Shown here: positions 1 through 7,042 of the stretch, one piece after another | How the letters are laid out: each line of letters begins with the position of its first letter | Position numbering within the stretch: position 1 is the first letter of the stretch | Assembly: GCA_003486705.1 (NCBI GenBank) | Contig: DNGE01000104.1 | Span: 3,645 to 23,567 of the forward strand | Direction: 5' to 3' | DNA: 19,923 bases | From: Bacillota bacterium | Lineage (GTDB): Bacteria; Bacillota_I; Bacilli_A; MOL361; Turicibacteraceae | Translations under genes and position numbers: made by a program | The notes under the pieces: generated by a model | What the model saw: only the letters and a program-made list of their open reading frames with translations | Told to the model about the DNA's origin: nothing | Database searches by the model: none

Positions 1-1
1 G

Positions 2-181
2 GGTGGTATTGTACAAGGAATGAGTGGTAGTCCAATTATTCAAAATGGAAAAATTATTGGTGCCGTCACACATGTTCTCGTTCACGATGCAACAATGGGG
101 TATGGTGTGTTTATTGAATGGATGCTTCAAGAAGCAGGTATAGATTATAAAACGACTTCTCAAAACGCTAATGCTGCGTAA
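2..181 (+). CDS. spoIVB: SpoIVB serine peptidase, C-terminal fragment
   Basis: This is the last 59 codons of a gene that begins outside the window. The reading frame opens at base 2 and ends at TAA 179-181. It contains the motif GMSGSPI, the active-site serine signature of peptidase family S55 (SpoIVB), followed by GAVTHVL and GYGVFIEWMLQEAG, which are typical of the SpoIVB C-terminus. In the family, SpoIVB is secreted from the forespore and cleaves SpoIVFA, which triggers processing of pro-sigma-K in the mother cell. Its position directly before spo0A is the usual spore-former arrangement and supports the call. No terminator is evident after it, so some read-through toward spo0A is possible. 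The PDZ domain and signal anchor are outside the window. Confidence 0.95.
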   Translation, partial: GGIVQGMSGSPIIQNGKIIGAVTHVLVHDATMGYGVFIEWMLQEAGIDYKTTSQNANAA

Positions 182-211
182 ACTCGATAATGAATTAATT
201 CGCGTTGCTAA

Positions 212-218
212 TTCGACA
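212..218 (-). promoter_or_regulatory. Spo0A box upstream of spo0A (distal)
   Basis: TTCGACA on the + strand reads TGTCGAA on the minus strand, an exact match to the Spo0A-box core. It lies in the spoIVB-spo0A gap, about 185 bases before the spo0A start. Spo0A autoregulation through such boxes is established in Bacillus; function here is inferred. Confidence 0.6.
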
Positions 219-283
219 TATTACAACACTGATTTGTAGTTATACTATGTTTCTTAAAAAAAGACAAAAATTTCTAAAAATTA

Positions 284-294
284 TTTGTCGAAAA
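284..294 (+). promoter_or_regulatory. Spo0A box upstream of spo0A (proximal)
   Basis: TTTGTCGAAAA contains the exact core TGTCGAA (287-293) with the T-rich and A-rich flanks of strong Spo0A boxes. With the box at 212-218 it forms a pair in opposite orientation in the spo0A promoter region, pointing to autoregulation. A weak sigma-A candidate (TTGAAA at 339-344, no convincing -10) lies downstream; I could not find a sigma-H promoter that fits. Confidence 0.65.
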
Positions 295-402
295 CCTTCC
301 ATAAATTTTACAATATTTCAAAAATTTATAACTTAATATTGAAATATGTAAGGAACTGTAATTAAATAGTATTGTAAGCGGAAATAAATAGGGGGCTAAA
401 CG

Positions 403-1212
403 ATGAATAAATTAAAAGTATTACTAGCAGACGACAATAAAGAACTAATTACAGTACTATCTGAATACATTTCTTTACAAGAAGATATGGACGTTGTAGA
501 TGTAACTGGGAATGGAAACGAAGTTTTATCTGTGTTACGACAAAAAGAAATCGATATTTTATTATTAGATGTTGTCATGCCAGATTTAGATGGAGTATCT
601 GTATTAGAAGAGTTAAGAGAGAATCCTACAATGTACAAACGTCCACGACATATTATTATGTTCACGGCATTTAATCAAGAAAAAATTATGATGCGTGCAG
701 CAGAACTAGGTGCTTCATATTTCATTATGAAACCTTTTGAAATTAATAAAATTGTTAAAATCATTCGTGATGTAAATTCTCGCTTTGATGCTGGTGAACC
801 AACGAAAGCTGTTAATGCTGTTTACAATTCACCAAGCAGTGTGAAAGAATTTGATTTAGAAGCAGAAATTACAAACATCTTACATGAAATGGGAGTTCCA
901 GCACATATTAAAGGATATTTATATTTACGTGAATCAATTAAGATGGTTTATAATGACATCGAGTTATTAGGTTCTATAACAAAAGTATTATATCCAGACG
1001 TTGCTAAAAAATATAAAACAACGGCTTCACGTGTTGAGCGCGCTATTCGCCATGCGATTGAAGTTGCTTGGAACCGTGGAAATATTGATGCTATTTCAGC
1101 AATCTTTGGTTACACTGTGAGTGTGTCAAAATCAAAACCAACAAACTCAGAGTTTATTGCTATGATTGCAGATAAATTACGCTTAGAACACAAAAATAAA
1201 GTTGCATCTTAA
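403..1212 (+). CDS. spo0A: Spo0A, master sporulation response regulator
   Basis: Spo0A is the phosphorelay-controlled transcription factor that starts sporulation. The 269-aa protein has an N-terminal receiver domain (about 1-120) with acidic residues D10 and D11, the phosphoacceptor D56 in LLLDVVMPDLDG, switch T88 and K110. The C-terminal Spo0A DNA-binding domain (about 150-265) includes HIKGYLYLRESI, ASRVERAIRHAIE and the end of the domain around FIAMIADKLRLEHK. Length and D56 numbering match the Bacillus protein closely. The start is ATG 403 behind GGGGG at 391-395. It follows spoIVB, as in other spore formers, and is a single-gene unit closed by a strong terminator. Two Spo0A boxes upstream suggest autoregulation. 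The DNA-binding domain appears intact, so the TGTCGAA sites elsewhere in the window are plausible targets. Confidence 0.98.
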   Translation: MNKLKVLLADDNKELITVLSEYISLQEDMDVVDVTGNGNEVLSVLRQKEIDILLLDVVMPDLDGVSVLEELRENPTMYKRPRHIIMFTAFNQEKIMMRAAELGASYFIMKPFEINKIVKIIRDVNSRFDAGEPTKAVNAVYNSPSSVKEFDLEAEITNILHEMGVPAHIKGYLYLRESIKMVYNDIELLGSITKVLYPDVAKKYKTTASRVERAIRHAIEVAWNRGNIDAISAIFGYTVSVSKSKPTNSEFIAMIADKLRLEHKNKVAS

Positions 1213-1222
1213 TAAAATAAAG

Positions 1223-1265
1223 AAAGTCTAGTATTACAAAGGAAGGTAATATTAGACTTTTTTTA
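1223..1265 (+). terminator. Intrinsic terminator after spo0A
   Basis: A 15-bp stem (1223-1237 with 1246-1260, one G-U pair) with an 8-nt loop is followed by a T-run. It ends the spo0A transcript. Confidence 0.9.
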
Positions 1266-1282
1266 TTTTATTGACGTTATGA

Positions 1283-1311
1283 TTCACCATTCGAAATTTG
1301 ATGAATATAAT
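1283..1311 (+). promoter_or_regulatory. Candidate sigma-A promoter of the GHL10 gene
   Basis: TTCACC (1283-1288), 17-nt spacer, TATAAT (1306-1311). A start near 1318 would give a leader of about 120 nt beginning with an inverted repeat (AGAGCA 1317-1322 with TGCTCT 1344-1349) and ending with the hairpin at 1406-1435. Confidence 0.45.
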
Positions 1312-1395
1312 AGACTAGAGCATTTTTTTGCAACATTGTCATGTGCTCTTTGAAAAAAATGAAATATCATAGGTCATCTTTAAGTGACAATTTGG

Positions 1396-1441
1396 AAAGG
1401 GGGGAAACTAAAAAATCACAAGTGATTTTTTAGTTGAAAAA
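1396..1441 (+). promoter_or_regulatory. Shine-Dalgarno separated from ATG by a perfect hairpin
   Basis: A strong Shine-Dalgarno run, AAAGGGGGG (1396-1404), lies 37 nt before ATG 1442, too far for normal initiation. The intervening bases hold a perfect 14-bp inverted repeat, 1406-1419 with 1422-1435, with a 2-base centre. If it folds, the remaining distance from AAAGGGGG to the ATG is about 8 nt, the same as the AAAGGGGG-to-ATG distance at spoIIM. This looks like a folded-spacer ribosome-binding site of the kind described for phage T4 gene 38. The A6/T6 blocks could also make it a weak attenuator. Confidence 0.6.
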
Positions 1442-3250
1442 ATGGAGCAGACTGAAAAAAATAGTCAACTTATTTTTAGATGTGAGTGTCCTTATTGCCA
1501 ATCATTTTTAAGCGATTATGAAAAAGTGAGTAGCCAACAGGATGAAAGAAGTGATCAAGTTAAAACAACTAATGAACAAAATGTACTGAAGAATGTCAGT
1601 ACAAATGAACCTATATTAGTTTCAGGTGAAAAAGTTGTATTAAGTCAATTTTTATATGAACCCAAAAAAGAATTGAGAGGTGTTTGGGTTACAACTGTTC
1701 GAAATACTGATTTCCCAACAAAAAAAGTGTTTGAAAGTGGAAGTGTCGATGTAGAACTATTTAAAAAAGAGTATTTAAATATCCTACAAACCTGTCAACG
1801 TTTAAATTTAAATGCTGTATTGGTTCAAGTTAGACCTGAAGGAGATAGTTTATATCCGTCTAAGTTAAATCCGTATAGTGAGTATTTGTCAGGAAAACAA
1901 GGCAATGAAGCCGGGTTAAATGGTTTTGATCCACTAGCCTGGATGATTGAACAAACACATAAAGTGGGAATCGAATTTCACGCATGGTTTAATCCATATA
2001 GATTAACGCCTTCTACAAAGCGTCATTTATCAAAGGATGAGTTATTTGATACATTAGCTGCTACTAATTATGGTAAAAAGTATCCAGAAGATACTTATTT
2101 TTATAATGGACAATTATTTTTGAATCCTGGCGTGCCACGGGTTAATAAATATGTCATTGATTCTATTATGGAAGTGGTTCAAAATTACAACATTGATGCT
2201 GTTCATCTCGATGATTATTTTTATGGATACCCATATGAGACGACTGAAAATGGTGTCTCAAAGTTTTATTCATTTGCTGAATCGGGACTGGATCAAAGTG
2301 CGTTTGATAAATATAATAAAAAGGATCAAAGTATTGAAAAATGGCGTGAAGAAAATATTAACAATTTAATTAGAGGGATTTCTAATGCTGTTCATCAATT
2401 TAATAAACAATATAGTAAAAGTATTGCCTTTGGAATTAGCCCGTTTGGTGTATGGGATTCAGCTGAGAAGACAAATGGTGTAGGTTCTAATACATCTAGT
2501 AGTCAGTTAGCGTCACTCGATGAGTATGTCAATTCTAAACTTTGGATTGATGAAGGATTATTAGATTATATTGTTCCACAAAATTATTGGTCTTTTGAAG
2601 ATGAGTTATCTCCATTTGGAGAAGTGGCCTATTGGTGGAATAAAATTGTAGCGGGTAAAGATATCCAACTGTATATGGGATTAGGCATTTATTTGTATGA
2701 TGAAGATCAAGATAATCCAGCTTGGAAAACACCTGATACAATGCTCAATCAAATATTATACGGACGATTACTGTCAGAAAATGATGGCTTTGTGTTTTTT
2801 ACTTACAATAATTTAGTGACAAATACTGAAAAGTTAACAGAGAGTGAAAAAGTGTTAGATCTTACGGTAAATAAGTTAAAACAAACTGTATTGGCACATA
2901 AAGCATTAATCCCGCCACGAACTTGGTTGCAAACCGGTGAAACAAAACCGATTAAGAATTTGAGAATATTGAGCACGAGTAATGAAGTGATGTTAAGTTT
3001 TCAAGATGACTTAGATAATAATAGTCAATATTATGCAATCTACCGGATTGAGGGCGAAAATAAACCGATTATTTTACGAGATGATAAATATTTAATTGAT
3101 GTTGTGGGGAAAAATCAAAATCAAGCCATCCAACAGTATCATGATATGACTGCAGATAAAAATAAAACATACACGTATGGCGTGACGGCAGTATCACAAG
3201 CACAAGTAGAATCTAAACTAACAAAATTAGTTTCTAGACGCGTTTATTAA
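1442..3250 (+). CDS. Glycoside hydrolase-like 10 (DUF187, YngK/DigH-type) protein
   Basis: This 602-aa protein has a GHL10/DUF187 (PF02638) TIM-barrel domain from about residue 77 to 500. It begins LRGVWVTTVRNTDFP and includes LNLNAVLVQVRPEGDSLYPS, EFHAWFNPYRL and IDAVHLDDYF, with D257/D258 as likely catalytic or metal residues. A C-terminal region (about 505-602) looks like a fibronectin-III-type module. The E. coli member DigH hydrolyses peptidoglycan strands stripped of stem peptides, so a cell-wall role is likely but unproven. Oddly, there is no signal peptide or lipobox: the N-terminus is polar and carries a Cys motif, CECPYC (C14, C16, C19). ATG 1442 is the first start in this frame; an in-frame TAA lies at 1409-1411. 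The gene is monocistronic, between two terminators. Family call firm, substrate and location uncertain. Confidence 0.85.
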   Translation: MEQTEKNSQLIFRCECPYCQSFLSDYEKVSSQQDERSDQVKTTNEQNVLKNVSTNEPILVSGEKVVLSQFLYEPKKELRGVWVTTVRNTDFPTKKVFESGSVDVELFKKEYLNILQTCQRLNLNAVLVQVRPEGDSLYPSKLNPYSEYLSGKQGNEAGLNGFDPLAWMIEQTHKVGIEFHAWFNPYRLTPSTKRHLSKDELFDTLAATNYGKKYPEDTYFYNGQLFLNPGVPRVNKYVIDSIMEVVQNYNIDAVHLDDYFYGYPYETTENGVSKFYSFAESGLDQSAFDKYNKKDQSIEKWREENINNLIRGISNAVHQFNKQYSKSIAFGISPFGVWDSAEKTNGVGSNTSSSQLASLDEYVNSKLWIDEGLLDYIVPQNYWSFEDELSPFGEVAYWWNKIVAGKDIQLYMGLGIYLYDEDQDNPAWKTPDTMLNQILYGRLLSENDGFVFFTYNNLVTNTEKLTESEKVLDLTVNKLKQTVLAHKALIPPRTWLQTGETKPIKNLRILSTSNEVMLSFQDDLDNNSQYYAIYRIEGENKPIILRDDKYLIDVVGKNQNQAIQQYHDMTADKNKTYTYGVTAVSQAQVESKLTKLVSRRVY

Positions 3251-3258
3251 CATAAAAG

Positions 3259-3294
3259 AAAAAAATCATTTACGATCATGTAAATGATTTTTTT
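3259..3294 (+). terminator. Intrinsic terminator after the GHL10 gene
   Basis: A 15-bp stem (3259-3273 with 3280-3294) and 6-nt loop. A-rich 5' arm and T7 3' arm make it potentially bidirectional. Confidence 0.9.
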
Positions 3295-3587
3295 ATGCAG
3301 GTTACCAATTTATTTGTAGTAAAACATAGTGAATGATAAAGCAGTATTTATTAAAGACATGGTTGTGTTGATACCATGTTGAATACAAGTCTTGTCAGGG
3401 ATGTAATGAAAAATGGTGTGGATATGGCAAGTGAAATAAACATGAGTTTAACCCGGCTTAATCATAAGTGATTGGAAAAAGGATAAAGAATCAAGATAAA
3501 TAGTAGACACGACGCACCGTTGTAATTCGTGTCATCTTTGATCACATAAGGCCAGCCGATAATTGTCTGTTGCGAATGTATCCATAC
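3295..3587. other. Gene-poor stretch with short inverted repeats
   Basis: No convincing gene on either strand. Two inverted repeats are visible: ATGGT (3359-3363) with ACCAT (3373-3377), and GACACGA (3506-3512) with TCGTGTC (3527-3533, 14-nt loop). A 31-codon ORF from 3376 lacks a ribosome-binding site. It may be decayed sequence or contain an unrecognised RNA. Confidence 0.4.
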
Positions 3588-3621
3588 AAAAAGGCTATTA
3601 GCCGCTCGCTAATAGCCTTTT
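3588..3621 (-). terminator. Intrinsic terminator of the minus-strand small gene
   Basis: A perfect 14-bp stem (3589-3602 with 3608-3621) and CGCTC loop. Read on the minus strand it ends in T5, about 75 bases beyond the stop of the 47-aa ORF, which supports that ORF being transcribed. Confidence 0.8.
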
Positions 3622-3694
3622 AACTCTCACAGAGTTCTACAACCAATCAGATGAGAAGAAGTAGTTAAACAGCTTGTGAGTGCTGTCTGCAATT

Positions 3695-3838
3695 TTAGAA
3701 TAATGATTGTGAGAAAATTTGAACTAAGTTATAAACTAACGAAATAAGTGGAATAACAACAAATGATAACGCTAAAACTAAAATTAAGATTTTTACAGTT
3801 TTCGACTTATTTAAATTGTATTTTTTATTCTTTTTCAT
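3695..3838 (-). CDS. Small single-pass membrane protein, 47 aa
   Basis: A 47-codon ORF on the minus strand starts at ATG (complement of 3836-3838) and stops at TAA (complement of 3695-3697). On the minus strand GAGGTG lies 9 nt before the ATG, a good ribosome-binding site. The product has a lysine-rich N-terminus (MKKNKKYNLNKSK), then one hydrophobic helix (about residues 15-40), so it is predicted to be a membrane protein with a cytoplasmic basic tail. A perfect terminator follows. It is divergent from dinB. Size and layout resemble tiny Firmicute membrane proteins such as DUF4044 or the stressosome anchor Prli42, but I cannot confirm homology. Terminator, ribosome-binding site and hydrophobic design together make it a likely real gene. 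Confidence 0.65.
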   Translation of the reverse strand: MKKNKKYNLNKSKTVKILILVLALSFVVIPLISLVYNLVQIFSQSLF

Positions 3839-3865
3839 ACTCCCGTTCACCTCATACATAAGTTT

Positions 3866-3874
3866 TGCTATAAT
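3866..3874 (+). promoter_or_regulatory. Extended -10 promoter of dinB
   Basis: TGC immediately before TATAAT (3869-3874) forms an extended -10, with TTCACC (3846-3851) 17 nt upstream as a partial -35. A start near 3881 gives a leader of about 50 nt to the dinB GTG. No obvious LexA operator was noticed. Confidence 0.55.
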
Positions 3875-3932
3875 GTTATTAATAACTCAATTAATTATAA
3901 TATAAATATTTAAAAAAAGAAAGAGGATTCAC

Positions 3933-5117
3933 GTGGAAGTACCATTATTTAGAATTATATTTCATATCGATTTGAATGCATTTTTTGCGGCGTGTGAAAT
4001 GGTTACTCGACCAGAATTAAAAACGAAGCCTGTTATTATTACAGGTGCGAAAAGTTCTAAGCGAGGCATTGTGGTAACAGCAAATTATCCAGCACGTGAG
4101 TATGGGATACACAGTGGAATGCCGATCCATGAAGCAATGAAAAAATATCCTAAAGTGACGGTGCTGAAATCAAATTTTGATTTGTATAAAGCTGTATCAA
4201 GTCAATTTATTCACATCTTACAACGTTATACAAAAAAAATTGAGAAAGCCTCGATTGATGAGGCGTATCTAGATGTTACCGAGTTATATCAGCACCAAAA
4301 TCCAATGGTTTTAGCACAAGAGATTCAAAAAACAATTTATGAGGAATTGCAAATTGGGTGTAGCATTGGGATTGCGCCAAATAAATTCTTAGCAAAAATG
4401 GCTTCAGATATGTTGAAACCCAATGGAATTACGGTGTTACGTAAACGAGATATTGCAACGATGTTATGGCCGATAAAAATTGAGGATATGTATGGCGTTG
4501 GAAAAGCATCAGCTCCCAAATTGAAACAACTAGGCATTGAAACAATTAAAGACTTAGCAACGTATGACAACCCAATGCAAATTGAAGAAATGTTTGGAAA
4601 GCAGGGGAAGAAATGGGTGGAACGAGCGCAAGGGATTGATTTATCACCCGTGGATCCAAAACGTTACGAGCAATTATCTAGTATTGGACATTCGACGACC
4701 TTTGTGCGGGACTATCATTATGAAACAGAAATAAAAATGGGCCTGAAACACATGTGTGAAAAAACATTTAACCGTATCAACCAACATAAGTTGTATCCTA
4801 AAACAATCACTGTACAAATTCGTTATCCAAATTTTAAAACGATCAATCGAAGTATGACGATGGATGAGCCAATATCTAAGTATAATCGCTTATATGAAAT
4901 AGCTGAGAGTCTATTTGATGAGCATTGGAATGGTGAACCTATTCGTTTAATTGGCGTCAGCACGACGAACTTTTCAACACATAAACAAACGACGAAGCAA
5001 TTAAATTTATTTAATTTTGAGTCTTATACGCATGAAGAATCATTAAATAAGACTTTGTTAAAATTACAAAACAAGCATGGGGAGTCGATTGTGAAAAAAG
5101 GATTTAATAAAAAATAG
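3933..5117 (+). CDS. dinB: DNA polymerase IV (Y-family translesion polymerase)
   Basis: This 394-aa Y-family polymerase copies past damaged bases. Motifs seen: FHIDLNAFFAACE with metal-binding D13; SIDEAYLDVT with D109 and E110, the other catalytic carboxylates; a helix-hairpin-helix segment around MYGVGKASAPKLKQLG; and a C-terminal little-finger domain. QLNLFNF at residues 356-362 fits the beta-clamp binding motif (QLxLF), so processivity-clamp recruitment is expected. The start is GTG 3933 with AGAGG 6 nt upstream. It is followed after 11 bases by nudF, with no terminator between, forming an operon. The Bacillus homologue is YqjH (Pol Y1). Nothing is missing in the active site. Confidence 0.95.
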   Translation: MEVPLFRIIFHIDLNAFFAACEMVTRPELKTKPVIITGAKSSKRGIVVTANYPAREYGIHSGMPIHEAMKKYPKVTVLKSNFDLYKAVSSQFIHILQRYTKKIEKASIDEAYLDVTELYQHQNPMVLAQEIQKTIYEELQIGCSIGIAPNKFLAKMASDMLKPNGITVLRKRDIATMLWPIKIEDMYGVGKASAPKLKQLGIETIKDLATYDNPMQIEEMFGKQGKKWVERAQGIDLSPVDPKRYEQLSSIGHSTTFVRDYHYETEIKMGLKHMCEKTFNRINQHKLYPKTITVQIRYPNFKTINRSMTMDEPISKYNRLYEIAESLFDEHWNGEPIRLIGVSTTNFSTHKQTTKQLNLFNFESYTHEESLNKTLLKLQNKHGESIVKKGFNKK

Positions 5118-5128
5118 CGGAGGTTATC

Positions 5129-5674
5129 ATGAAAACATTTGAAGAAAAACAGTTGAGTACAAAAGAGTATTATAAAAATTCTTTCTTAAAGGTTACGCAA
5201 GATGAAGTGTTATTGCCAGATGGATTTGAAGCACATCGTGTTGTTGTCCATCATCCGGGCGGTGTGAATTTAATTGCATTAGATGAGCAAAATCGATTGT
5301 TATTAGTTGAGCAATTTAGATATCCGGTTGGAAAAAGTATTTTAGAAACACCTGCTGGAAAAATTGAACCAAATGAAGCGACCATTATGACAGCCAAACG
5401 TGAATTAGAAGAAGAAACGGGTTATACGAGTGATGATCTTACGATGATTGGGCGTATTGCGACAACGCCAGGTTTTTGCACGGAATACATTGAAAATTAT
5501 CTGGTGAAAAATATAACACCACTTCAGACGCTTGTAAAAGGTGATGATGACGAGTTTATCACACTGCATAAAGTAACGAAAGCTGAAGCGTTAAAACTAA
5601 TGGAAAGCGGAGATATTTGTGATTTCAAAACCATTTACGCGATTCAGTATTTAATCATTCATTGTGGTTGGTAA
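5129..5674 (+). CDS. nudF: ADP-ribose pyrophosphatase, Nudix family
   Basis: This 181-aa Nudix hydrolase is predicted to split ADP-ribose into AMP and ribose 5-phosphate. The Nudix box GX5EX7REUXEEXGU is complete: G77, E83, then RELEEETGY at 91-99, supplying the metal-binding glutamates. The upstream LLLVEQFRYPVGKSILETPAG segment is characteristic of the ADP-ribose pyrophosphatase subgroup. GGAGG lies 6 nt before ATG 5129. It is the second gene of the dinB operon (11-base gap) and is followed by a perfect terminator. The same gene lies in this neighbourhood in Bacillus (yqkG/nudF), close to spoIIM and fur. Substrate is inferred from subgroup motifs. Confidence 0.92.
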   Translation: MKTFEEKQLSTKEYYKNSFLKVTQDEVLLPDGFEAHRVVVHHPGGVNLIALDEQNRLLLVEQFRYPVGKSILETPAGKIEPNEATIMTAKRELEEETGYTSDDLTMIGRIATTPGFCTEYIENYLVKNITPLQTLVKGDDDEFITLHKVTKAEALKLMESGDICDFKTIYAIQYLIIHCGW

Positions 5675-5690
5675 TTAAACAATAACTGAC

Positions 5691-5727
5691 AAAACGGAAC
5701 GATTTCTTTTGAAATCGTTCCGTTTTT
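5691..5727 (+). terminator. Intrinsic terminator after dinB-nudF
   Basis: A perfect 16-bp stem (5691-5706 with 5711-5726) and TTTT loop, ending in T5. Confidence 0.95.
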
Positions 5728-5835
5728 AAGTCGGGACAATGGGGAGGATGCAAGAAAGTTATATTTTTTTAAATAACTGGTTCTATTGTTCTTTGTTGCT
5801 TTCATAAGGTTGAAGTAACAAAGGGGGAAGTTGTA

Positions 5836-6519
5836 ATGGTAGCCAAAAGACGTCGCAAAAAAAATATCTCTTATGTAGTTTATATCATGTATGTGTTATT
5901 ATTACTTATCTTAATTGGTGATATTATTGGCGCTTCACTTTACGTGAAACTAGATAGTACATCACAAAACTCACTGCTACAATATGTAAACGAAAATGTA
6001 AATTATTTTGATGCTGAACAGTGGTCATTTAATCACATTTTTTATAAGCAGTTTATGTATCAAGGAAGCATCTGGTTATTAGGCTTATCGATCATCGGGA
6101 CGGTTGTGAACTTATTTTTAATTTTCTTAAAAGGTGTTATTGCAGGGTTTAATGTATTTTTTATTTTTGAGACATTATCACTCGGACCAGCCATACTATG
6201 TTGTCTGTTATGGTTAATTCAATATTTGCTCATCTTAGGCGTAACTGTTTTAAGTGGATATTTCAGTATTCGATTTGTCATATTAACGATAAAGTTGATC
6301 TTCTTCAAAAAAAATAGTAGCTTAATTAAAAAACATTTAGTTTATTATTTTTACCAACTCGTCATTGTGATGGCATTAACGTTAGTAACATCTGGTGTGA
6401 CTTATTTTATTCAACCGGTGATTTATAAACAGTTTGAAAAAGAAGGGGTTTCACAATCAGTGAGCGATAATGTAGAAAGTAGTGCAAATAAAATGTTCAA
6501 AATAGATGTAGATTTTTAA
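5836..6519 (+). CDS. spoIIM: Stage II sporulation protein M
   Basis: This 227-aa integral membrane protein matches SpoIIM (PF01944). After a basic N-terminus (KRRRKKN) there is a membrane helix at about 12-38, an extracytoplasmic stretch, and then several helices. The segment WLLGLSIIGTVVNLFLIFLK followed by GVIAGFN closely parallels the B. subtilis core. With SpoIID and SpoIIP, SpoIIM forms the peptidoglycan-remodelling complex that drives engulfment of the forespore. SD AAAGGGGG (5820-5827) lies 8 nt before ATG 5836. In Bacillus the gene is made in the mother cell under sigma-E; a weak sigma-E-like pair (TCTATT about 5782-5787, CATAAGGT 5803-5810) is visible, not convincing. Its position between nudF and fur is conserved with Bacillus. 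Confidence 0.85.
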   Translation: MVAKRRRKKNISYVVYIMYVLLLLILIGDIIGASLYVKLDSTSQNSLLQYVNENVNYFDAEQWSFNHIFYKQFMYQGSIWLLGLSIIGTVVNLFLIFLKGVIAGFNVFFIFETLSLGPAILCCLLWLIQYLLILGVTVLSGYFSIRFVILTIKLIFFKKNSSLIKKHLVYYFYQLVIVMALTLVTSGVTYFIQPVIYKQFEKEGVSQSVSDNVESSANKMFKIDVDF

Positions 6520-6525
6520 GTGTCG

Positions 6526-6534
6526 TGCTATAAT
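6526..6534 (+). promoter_or_regulatory. Extended -10 promoter of fur
   Basis: TGC followed by TATAAT (6529-6534) lies 7 bases after the spoIIM stop and 33 bases before the fur start. No good -35 is seen, which an extended -10 can tolerate. It allows fur expression independent of spoIIM. Confidence 0.5.
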
Positions 6535-6566
6535 AAAGGTAAGATAATAAAAAATATGGTGATGAT

Positions 6567-7004
6567 ATGACACAAATTTCAAAATATGAACATGTAATTT
6601 CTAAATCAGGAGCAAAACTGACAAAACAGCGAAAACAATTGTTGCAAAGTATTCTTGATCATAAAGAACAACATTTTTCAGCAGAGTCACTTTATGAATT
6701 GGTCAAAGAAGTAGATGATAGTATCGGCATTGCAACTGTTTATCGTACATTAGAATTATTTGAAAAAATAAATATTGTCCGTAATGTAAGAATTAAAAAT
6801 GATGGGGTAAATTATTATGATTTAGTCGACCTAGATGAAGTCAATCATTTACACCACCACTTAATCTGTAGAAAGTGTCAAACAATTATTGAGATTGCAG
6901 ATGAACTTGAAAAATACGAACAGTTTATTTTTGAAAAGTATGGATTCGAAGTTAAAGATCATGACTTAACATTATATGGTATTTGCCAATCGTGTCGCGA
7001 ATAA
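6567..7004 (+). CDS. fur: Fur-family metal-responsive repressor
   Basis: This 145-aa protein belongs to the ferric uptake regulator family. A winged-helix DNA-binding domain spans about 10-85 (KLTKQRKQLLQSIL, IGIATVYRTLELF), followed by the dimerisation and metal domain with HLHHHLICRKC and GICQSC. The two CxxC pairs, C101/C104 and C140/C143, form the structural zinc site. Motifs cannot fully separate Fur from Zur or PerR, but the neighbours (spoIIM before, xerD after) are those of Bacillus fur, so iron-dependent Fur is the best reading. GGTGAT precedes ATG 6567. It has its own extended -10 promoter and its own terminator. Confidence 0.85.
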   Translation: MTQISKYEHVISKSGAKLTKQRKQLLQSILDHKEQHFSAESLYELVKEVDDSIGIATVYRTLELFEKINIVRNVRIKNDGVNYYDLVDLDEVNHLHHHLICRKCQTIIEIADELEKYEQFIFEKYGFEVKDHDLTLYGICQSCRE

Positions 7005-7015
7005 ATAACAAATTT

Positions 7016-7042
7016 AGACTTCTACTTCGTAGAAGTTTTTTT
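7016..7042 (+). terminator. Intrinsic terminator after fur
   Basis: An 8-bp stem ACTTCTAC / GTAGAAGT (7018-7025 with 7029-7036) and TTC loop, followed by a T-run. Confidence 0.85.

Noticed and set aside
396..665. Minus-strand ORF of 89 codons opposite the spo0A receiver domain
   Set aside because: Lies wholly opposite a clearly conserved gene, has low-complexity Ser/Thr composition and no recognisable motif.
1359..1433. 24-codon ORF upstream of the GHL10 gene, considered as a frameshifted signal peptide or leader peptide
   Set aside because: It is polar, has no ribosome-binding site, and does not look like a signal peptide.
3376..3471. 31-codon + strand ORF after the GHL10 terminator
   Set aside because: No ribosome-binding site, promoter or recognisable sequence.
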